Below are positions 59,935 to 64,000 of a stretch of DNA of 64,000 bases, piece after piece. The notes under the pieces are model-generated. The model did no database searches and was not told the origin of the DNA. It was given only the letters and a program-made list of their open reading frames with translations. The position numbers and the translations under genes are program-made. Source of the stretch: Mesorhizobium qingshengii (lineage in GTDB: Bacteria > Pseudomonadota > Alphaproteobacteria > Rhizobiales > Rhizobiaceae); the NCBI RefSeq assembly GCF_900103325.1, contig NZ_FMXM01000010.1:1-64000 (forward strand), written 5' to 3'. Positions within the stretch are counted from its first letter, which is position 1. Every line of letters starts with the position of its first letter.

Positions 59935-61479
59935 TCAGGCCTGGTCGTTGATCAGCCTTCTCAACAGCTCGAGTTCCTGCGCCAGCGTGTTGTCGTTGCC
60001 AGAAAGGTCCTCGATCTTGCGCACGGCGTGCAGCACGGTGGTGTGATCGCGGCCGCCGAAGCGCCTTCCGATCTCGGGCAGCGAGCGCGGCGTCATCACC
60101 TTCGACAGGTACATGGCGACCTGCCGCGGCTTGACGATGGTGCGCGTGCGCCGGTTGGACAGCAATTCGGTTTTCGACACGTTGTAGTGGCGCGCGACGA
60201 TGCGCTGGATATCCTCGATACGGACCCGCTTCGGCTCGCCCGTGCGATAGATATGGCCGAGTATCTCGTCGATACGGTCGATGGTGATCTGCGGTTCGAA
60301 GGATTGGCGGAACAGCAGCTGATTGAATGCGCCTTCCAACTCGCGTCCGCTGCCGGTCACGGTGCGGGCGACGTGATTGAGGATTTCCTCCGAGATGTCG
60401 AGCGACGCATCATCGATCCTGGCGGTCGCAAGGCGCAATTTGAGCATGCCAATGCGCATGGCGAAATCGGGCGCCGACATTTCAAGCGCGACGCCGCCAT
60501 TGAGACGCGACCGGACCCGCGGTTCGAGCGATTCCAGTTCCGACGGCGGCCGGTCGGCGGCAACAACGACTTGCTTGGCGCTGTCCAGCAACATGTTGAT
60601 CAGGTGGCAGAATTCATGCTGGATCGACTTGCCCTGCAAGAACTGCATGTCGTCGATGATGAGCAGGTCGATATCGCGCAGCTGCTCCTTGAGCGTCAGC
60701 GCATTGTTGTCGCGGATCGCGGTGGCGAAGCGCCACATGAAATACTCGGCCGTCAGATAGACGACCCGCGATTTTGGGTTCTGCTTCAACGATTCCGCGG
60801 CGATTGCCTGCAAAAGGTGGGTCTTGCCGAGCCCGACGGTTGCGTGAAGGAAAAGCGGATTGAAGCGCACCGCGCTTGACTGCGATTCCGCCACTGCCTT
60901 GGCCGCGGCGAAGGCCACCCGGTTCGACGGTCCCTCGATGAAAGAGCCGAATGTGTAGCGCGGATCAAGCGGCGAGCCGAGCACGTTGTGCCGGAACTCG
61001 CTCTCGACCGGTGTGCCCGGACGCGGAGCCGGTGCACGATCTGCCCTGCCGGGGCTGACAGTGCCGGCGGCGAGCGCCGTCTGCGTCTGCCGTGTCATCT
61101 TGCGTGCCGGGATCACCTCGGGCTCGGCCTGGCTGCGCCCCTGGCGAGTGGCCGTGCGCACCACGATTTCGATCTTGAGGATATCGGGATCCTCATGCTT
61201 CCACAGTTCGGAAATGAGGTCGAGATAGTGACCGTTGATCCACGAGCGCAGGAAGGCGGTTGGCACCGAGATGCGGACGATGCCCTTGGAAGCCTCCGCG
61301 ACCTTCATGCGTCCGAACCAGCTCGAATAGACTTCGGTTCCCAGGCGCGCCTTCAACTGGGCCTTGACCCGGTCGAACTTCTGCTCCGCGTCGCTGGAAA
61401 CAGCCATGTCGCTTGCTCCGATCAAAGTTCCTGGAAATGGGAGGTCGCCCGTAAGCTCCCTTTCGATGCCGCTCTGCAT
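59935..61479 (-). CDS. dnaA: Chromosomal replication initiator DnaA
   Basis: A 514-residue AAA+ initiator. N-terminal domain I has [21 protein letters not shown]. Walker A is [13 protein letters not shown], Walker [13 protein letters not shown]. The DNA-binding domain IV has the signature [11 protein letters not shown] and [13 protein letters not shown]. The start is ATG 61479 after AAGGCAAGGAT; an alternative ATG at 61407 (MAVSSDAEQ) has GGAG upstream and would give 490 residues. Confidence 0.97.
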   Translation of the reverse strand: MQSGIERELTGDLPFPGTLIGASDMAVSSDAEQKFDRVKAQLKARLGTEVYSSWFGRMKVAEASKGIVRISVPTAFLRSWINGHYLDLISELWKHEDPDILKIEIVVRTATRQGRSQAEPEVIPARKMTRQTQTALAAGTVSPGRADRAPAPRPGTPVESEFRHNVLGSPLDPRYTFGSFIEGPSNRVAFAAAKAVAESQSSAVRFNPLFLHATVGLGKTHLLQAIAAESLKQNPKSRVVYLTAEYFMWRFATAIRDNNALTLKEQLRDIDLLIIDDMQFLQGKSIQHEFCHLINMLLDSAKQVVVAADRPPSELESLEPRVRSRLNGGVALEMSAPDFAMRIGMLKLRLATARIDDASLDISEEILNHVARTVTGSGRELEGAFNQLLFRQSFEPQITIDRIDEILGHIYRTGEPKRVRIEDIQRIVARHYNVSKTELLSNRRTRTIVKPRQVAMYLSKVMTPRSLPEIGRRFGGRDHTTVLHAVRKIEDLSGNDNTLAQELELLRRLINDQA

Positions 61480-62274
61480 GATCCTTGCCTTTCTGTACCT
61501 GTTTTCCGCTGGGGATGCGCCTCCTGCATCCTTGTTCCAGCGACCTGCGTCTTCGCTACGATGCCCGTTGCCGCCGCCGGCAATGAACGTCGCCCACTAT
61601 CCAGGGAAACCGGCGCCGGCCCATGGAAGCCAGTCCGCGTTTTGGGTATGTCAGGGCAATACAACACCGTCCGGCGAAATCGCGCCGGCGCGCTGTCTAC
61701 CTGCCATGTCTCGTTACGCCAGTCCCCTTACCCACATCAAAAAAGACAAACCAACCCATCCACGGACTTGATCCGCGTTGCAAATCCCGCCAATTTAAGC
61801 TGGCCAGTTCAGGCTGGGTTGAGGGCCAAGGGCCCGTCCCTTTCGATATGTCGACATTACCGAAATCGCTGTGGATAGGGCAAGGCCACCACTAACCGAT
61901 TTTTAAGGAATCTGGTTACCGCAGAGAGGTTCGAACGCGGTGCCGCAGCGGCATATTTTGACAAAGCCATTGTGATTCAAACCCTTTTCCGGCGAATATG
62001 AAAAAGCCGGCGCGATACGAAATTTTCTGAAATAATTTGCTTGACAGCCACTTGTCCCCCATCGCTCCGGCTCGATGTGAACAAGCTGTGGATGACCATC
62101 GGTAACTATCTGAATAATAAAGATTATTTCTGAGTGCCGACTTTATCTTAGCAGTCGCTTTTCAGGGATATCGGCCATTGACTTGCACGGCTGTGCCGGC
62201 AAAGCATTTCGAATGGCGGAATCCGCACCGGACGCCATTTTCGAGTATTCTTTTTAAGTGCTTGCCGGCAAACG
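61480..62274. other. dnaA upstream region with DnaA-box-like sites
   Basis: 795 bases without a gene. The half near rpsT is AT-rich (about 62010-62170). DnaA-box-like 9-mers: TGTGGATAG (61870-61878), TGTGAACAA (62076-62084) and TGTGGATGA (62087-62095), the last two in tandem, one helical turn apart. GANTC sites, the CcrM methylation target, are at 61908, 61974 and 62219. Probably the regulated dnaA promoter; a replication origin is possible but in rhizobia oriC is usually near hemE. Confidence 0.6.
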
Positions 62275-62302
62275 AAAAAAACCCGGCACAATCGGCCGGG
62301 TT
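62275..62302 (-). terminator. Intrinsic terminator downstream of rpsT
   Basis: On the minus strand AACCCGGC pairs with GCCGGGTT around a 7-base loop, then a run of seven T follows. It ends the rpsT transcript 28 bases after the stop codon and insulates the dnaA region. Confidence 0.88.
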
Positions 62303-62330
62303 CGAAGAACGTCAGTCTAGGAAAGTAATG

Positions 62331-62597
62331 TCAGGCCGACAGTACTTTAACCCGCTGGGCCAGCCGCGAAACTTTGCGGGATGCCGTATTCTTGTGGATC
62401 ACGCCCTTGGTTGCGGCGCGCATCAATTCGGGCTCCGCGATCTTGAAGGCCGCCTGTGCGGCGGCCTTGTCGCCGGAGGCAAGTGCCTCCTCGACCTGGC
62501 GCACATAGGTGCGGACGCGCGAACGGCGGTTCTTGTTGATCGCTGCGCGGCGTACGATCTTGCGCGTTGCTTTTTTGGCCGAGGATGTGTTGGCCAT
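62331..62597 (-). CDS. rpsT: 30S ribosomal protein S20
   Basis: An 88-residue basic ribosomal protein, [20 protein letters not shown] onward, with the usual internal [21 protein letters not shown]. The ATG at 62597 is preceded by AGAGAGGC. The frame upstream is open but not conserved. It lies between dnaA and the enoyl-CoA hydratase gene, the typical place in Rhizobiales. Confidence 0.97.
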   Translation of the reverse strand: MANTSSAKKATRKIVRRAAINKNRRSRVRTYVRQVEEALASGDKAAAQAAFKIAEPELMRAATKGVIHKNTASRKVSRLAQRVKVLSA

Positions 62598-62757
62598 GAT
62601 GCCTCTCTTCTGATCTGGTCGGCGCATGCGGCATGCCGCAGGGCGCAAAAAACAAACGGGCAGCCACGGGGCCGCCTCGGTTGGTGCGGCTTATAGTTCA
62701 GCTTTTCCGGCGCGTCAACGCTGCCCGGCCTTCTTTTTGGCGGCCATCGGGCAGGCG

Positions 62758-63531
62758 TCAGCGGTTGGTGAAATTCGGCTTCCGCTTCTCCGCAAAAGCC
62801 GCCATGCCTTCCTTCTGGTCTTCGAGCGCGAACAGCGAGTGAAACAGCCGTCGTTCGAACCGCAATCCCTCGGCAAGCGTCGTCTCGAAGGCGCGGTTGA
62901 CGGCCTCCTTTGCCATCATCACCGATGGCAGCGAGAAATCGGCGATCCTGGCTGCCGCCTTGAGCGCCTCCTCGACGAGTTCGCCCGCGGGCACGACCCG
63001 CGACACCAGGCCCGAGCGTTCGGCTTCGGCTGCGTCCATCATCCGCCCGGTCAGGCACATGTCCATTGCCTTCGACTTGCCGACGAAGCGGGTCAGCCGC
63101 TGCGATCCGCCCATGCCTGGAATAACGCCGAGCGTTATCTCCGGCTGGCCAAACTTGGCGTTGTCGGCGGCAATGATGAAATCGCACATCATTGCCAGCT
63201 CGCAGCCGCCGCCGAGCGCATAGCCGGCCACCGCCGCGATGATCGGCTTTCGCGCCCGCGTAAATTCTTCCCAGCCGACGAAGAAGTCCTGGCTGTAGGC
63301 GTCCGCGTAGGAGATCGACTGCATCTCCTTGATGTCGGCGCCGGCGGCGAAGGCCTTTTCGGAACCGGTGATGACCATGGCGCCGATACCGGCATCGGCG
63401 CTGAACTCGTTCACGGCTGCCACCAGTTCGGCGAGGATCTGGGAATTCAGCGCGTTGAGCGCCTTGGGCCTGTTCAAGGTGATCAGCCCGACCTTGCCGC
63501 GCGTCTCGGTGATGATTGTCTCATAGGTCAT
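62758..63531 (-). CDS. Enoyl-CoA hydratase
   Basis: A 257-residue crotonase-family hydratase of fatty-acid or amino-acid degradation. The two catalytic glutamates are in [12 protein letters not shown] and [12 protein letters not shown]. The CoA-binding oxyanion segment is AAGADIKEM. The start ATG 63531 follows the mutM stop by about 33 bases. The position mutM-ech-rpsT-dnaA is conserved. Exact substrate chain length is not readable. Confidence 0.93.
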   Translation of the reverse strand: MTYETIITETRGKVGLITLNRPKALNALNSQILAELVAAVNEFSADAGIGAMVITGSEKAFAAGADIKEMQSISYADAYSQDFFVGWEEFTRARKPIIAAVAGYALGGGCELAMMCDFIIAADNAKFGQPEITLGVIPGMGGSQRLTRFVGKSKAMDMCLTGRMMDAAEAERSGLVSRVVPAGELVEEALKAAARIADFSLPSVMMAKEAVNRAFETTLAEGLRFERRLFHSLFALEDQKEGMAAFAEKRKPNFTNR

Positions 63532-63564
63532 GGCTGCATCTCCTCGCTCGACCCATCGTCTAAC

Positions 63565-64000
63565 TCACCGCTGACACGTCCGGCAATAGAAGGTCGAGCG
63601 GCCGCTCTGCACGACGCGCTCGATGTGACCACCGCAGCCGGGCTTGGCGCAGGGTTCGCCTTCGCGGTCATAGACGGCGAAGGAATGCTGGAAGTATCCC
63701 AGCGATCCGTCGGTCCGCATGTAATCCCTGAGCGAGGATCCGCCGGCCGCGATCGCATCTGATATGACCGAGCGGATGGCTTCGGCAAGACGTTCGCTTT
63801 GAGCCTGGGCCTTCTTTCCCGGCTTGGCTATCGTGCCAGCCTCGCGCAGCGGCGACAGGCCGGCGCGCCACAGGGCCTCGGAGACATAGATATTGCCCAG
63901 CCCGGCGATCAATCTCTGATCGAGAAGTGCTGCCTTCAGTGGCGATCGTCGCCCTGTCATCAAAGATGCAAGCAGCGCACCGTCCAATGTATTGCCCGTA
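63565..64000 (-). CDS. mutM: Formamidopyrimidine-DNA glycosylase, C-terminal part (runs off window end)
   Basis: The frame is open to base 64000 and begins mid-protein ([12 protein letters not shown]). It contains the helix-two-turn-helix segment [20 protein letters not shown] and the C-terminal zinc finger with cysteines in [10 protein letters not shown] and FYCRTCQR, both characteristic of Fpg/MutM, which removes 8-oxoguanine. The N-terminal catalytic proline lies outside. The first in-frame internal codon resembling a start (TTG at 63987) is not a real start. Confidence 0.94.
   Translation of the reverse strand, partial: TGNTLDGALLASLMTGRRSPLKAALLDQRLIAGLGNIYVSEALWRAGLSPLREAGTIAKPGKKAQAQSERLAEAIRSVISDAIAAGGSSLRDYMRTDGSLGYFQHSFAVYDREGEPCAKPGCGGHIERVVQSGRSTFYCRTCQR

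Noticed and set aside
61623..61895. 90-codon plus-strand frame in the dnaA upstream region
   Set aside because: No ribosome binding site, no domain, basic random-looking composition; the region is better explained as regulatory.
61918..61945. GGTTCGA-containing stretch resembling a tRNA T-loop
   Set aside because: No matching acceptor, D or anticodon stems can be formed around it; no tRNA in the window.

Overview
This window looks like a chromosomal segment of a Mesorhizobium-like alphaproteobacterium (order Rhizobiales, Phyllobacteriaceae). The evidence is the high-GC coding style, the rhizobial gene neighbourhoods (mutM-ech-rpsT-dnaA-dnaN-recF, fabI-fabB-fabA next to irr, rimP-nusA-ylxR-infB-rbfA-truB-rpsO-pnp, tsaB-rimI-plsC-miaB-phoH-ybeY-corC-lnt-metK-trmB), an Irr-type iron regulator, and dispersed palindromic intergenic repeats of the kind common in Rhizobiales. 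The genus is an inference from reading only. No tRNA, rRNA or CRISPR array was seen.

Layout. 1-322 is the end of an IS30-family insertion sequence that has removed the 5' part of the first permease gene of an oligopeptide/dipeptide-type ABC importer (321-3586). 3535-8887 (minus) is an RND efflux operon with two periplasmic adaptor lipoproteins and one inner-membrane pump. 9116-10393 is gabT. 10424-11677 (minus) is a ferredoxin-reductase-like flavoprotein. It is divergent from an iron-responsive operon (12124-18186): imelysin/IrpA, bacterioferritin-associated ferredoxin, bacterioferritin, di-haem oxidoreductase, a second imelysin and a Tat-exported DUF1513 protein. A perfect Irr-type palindrome (11838-11860) lies between the two.

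18298-29449 is a run of housekeeping genes for tRNA modification, lipid and envelope synthesis, ribosome maturation and S-adenosylmethionine synthesis, with a PraR-like regulator. 29425-36015 is a TctD/TctE two-component system, a solitary solute-binding protein and a TctCBA tripartite tricarboxylate transporter. A small DUF1127-like gene follows. 36474-47559 is the classical transcription/translation cluster from rimP to pnp, with hairpins in the rimP and pnp leaders. 47631-50240 holds an rRNA methyltransferase-like gene and a GGDEF/EAL protein with a degenerate GGDEF motif. 50367-52967 is the unsaturated fatty-acid operon fabA-fabB-fabI (minus), divergent from irr (53211-53642). Several small enzymes follow, and then the minus-strand replication block moeB-like, recF, dnaN, dnaA, rpsT, ech and the 3' part of mutM, which runs off the window.

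Functional links. The most coherent accessory system is iron handling. Irr is encoded at 53 kb and a perfect Irr-type operator sits at 11.8 kb. The operon behind it couples iron storage (Bfr), iron release (Bfd), a possible Bfd reductase (the divergent flavoprotein) and a poorly characterised periplasmic set (two imelysins, a di-haem protein, DUF1513). The other notable points are the IS-broken peptide importer, the two-adaptor RND pump, structured leaders in front of metK, rimP and pnp, and repeats that overlap gene stop codons.
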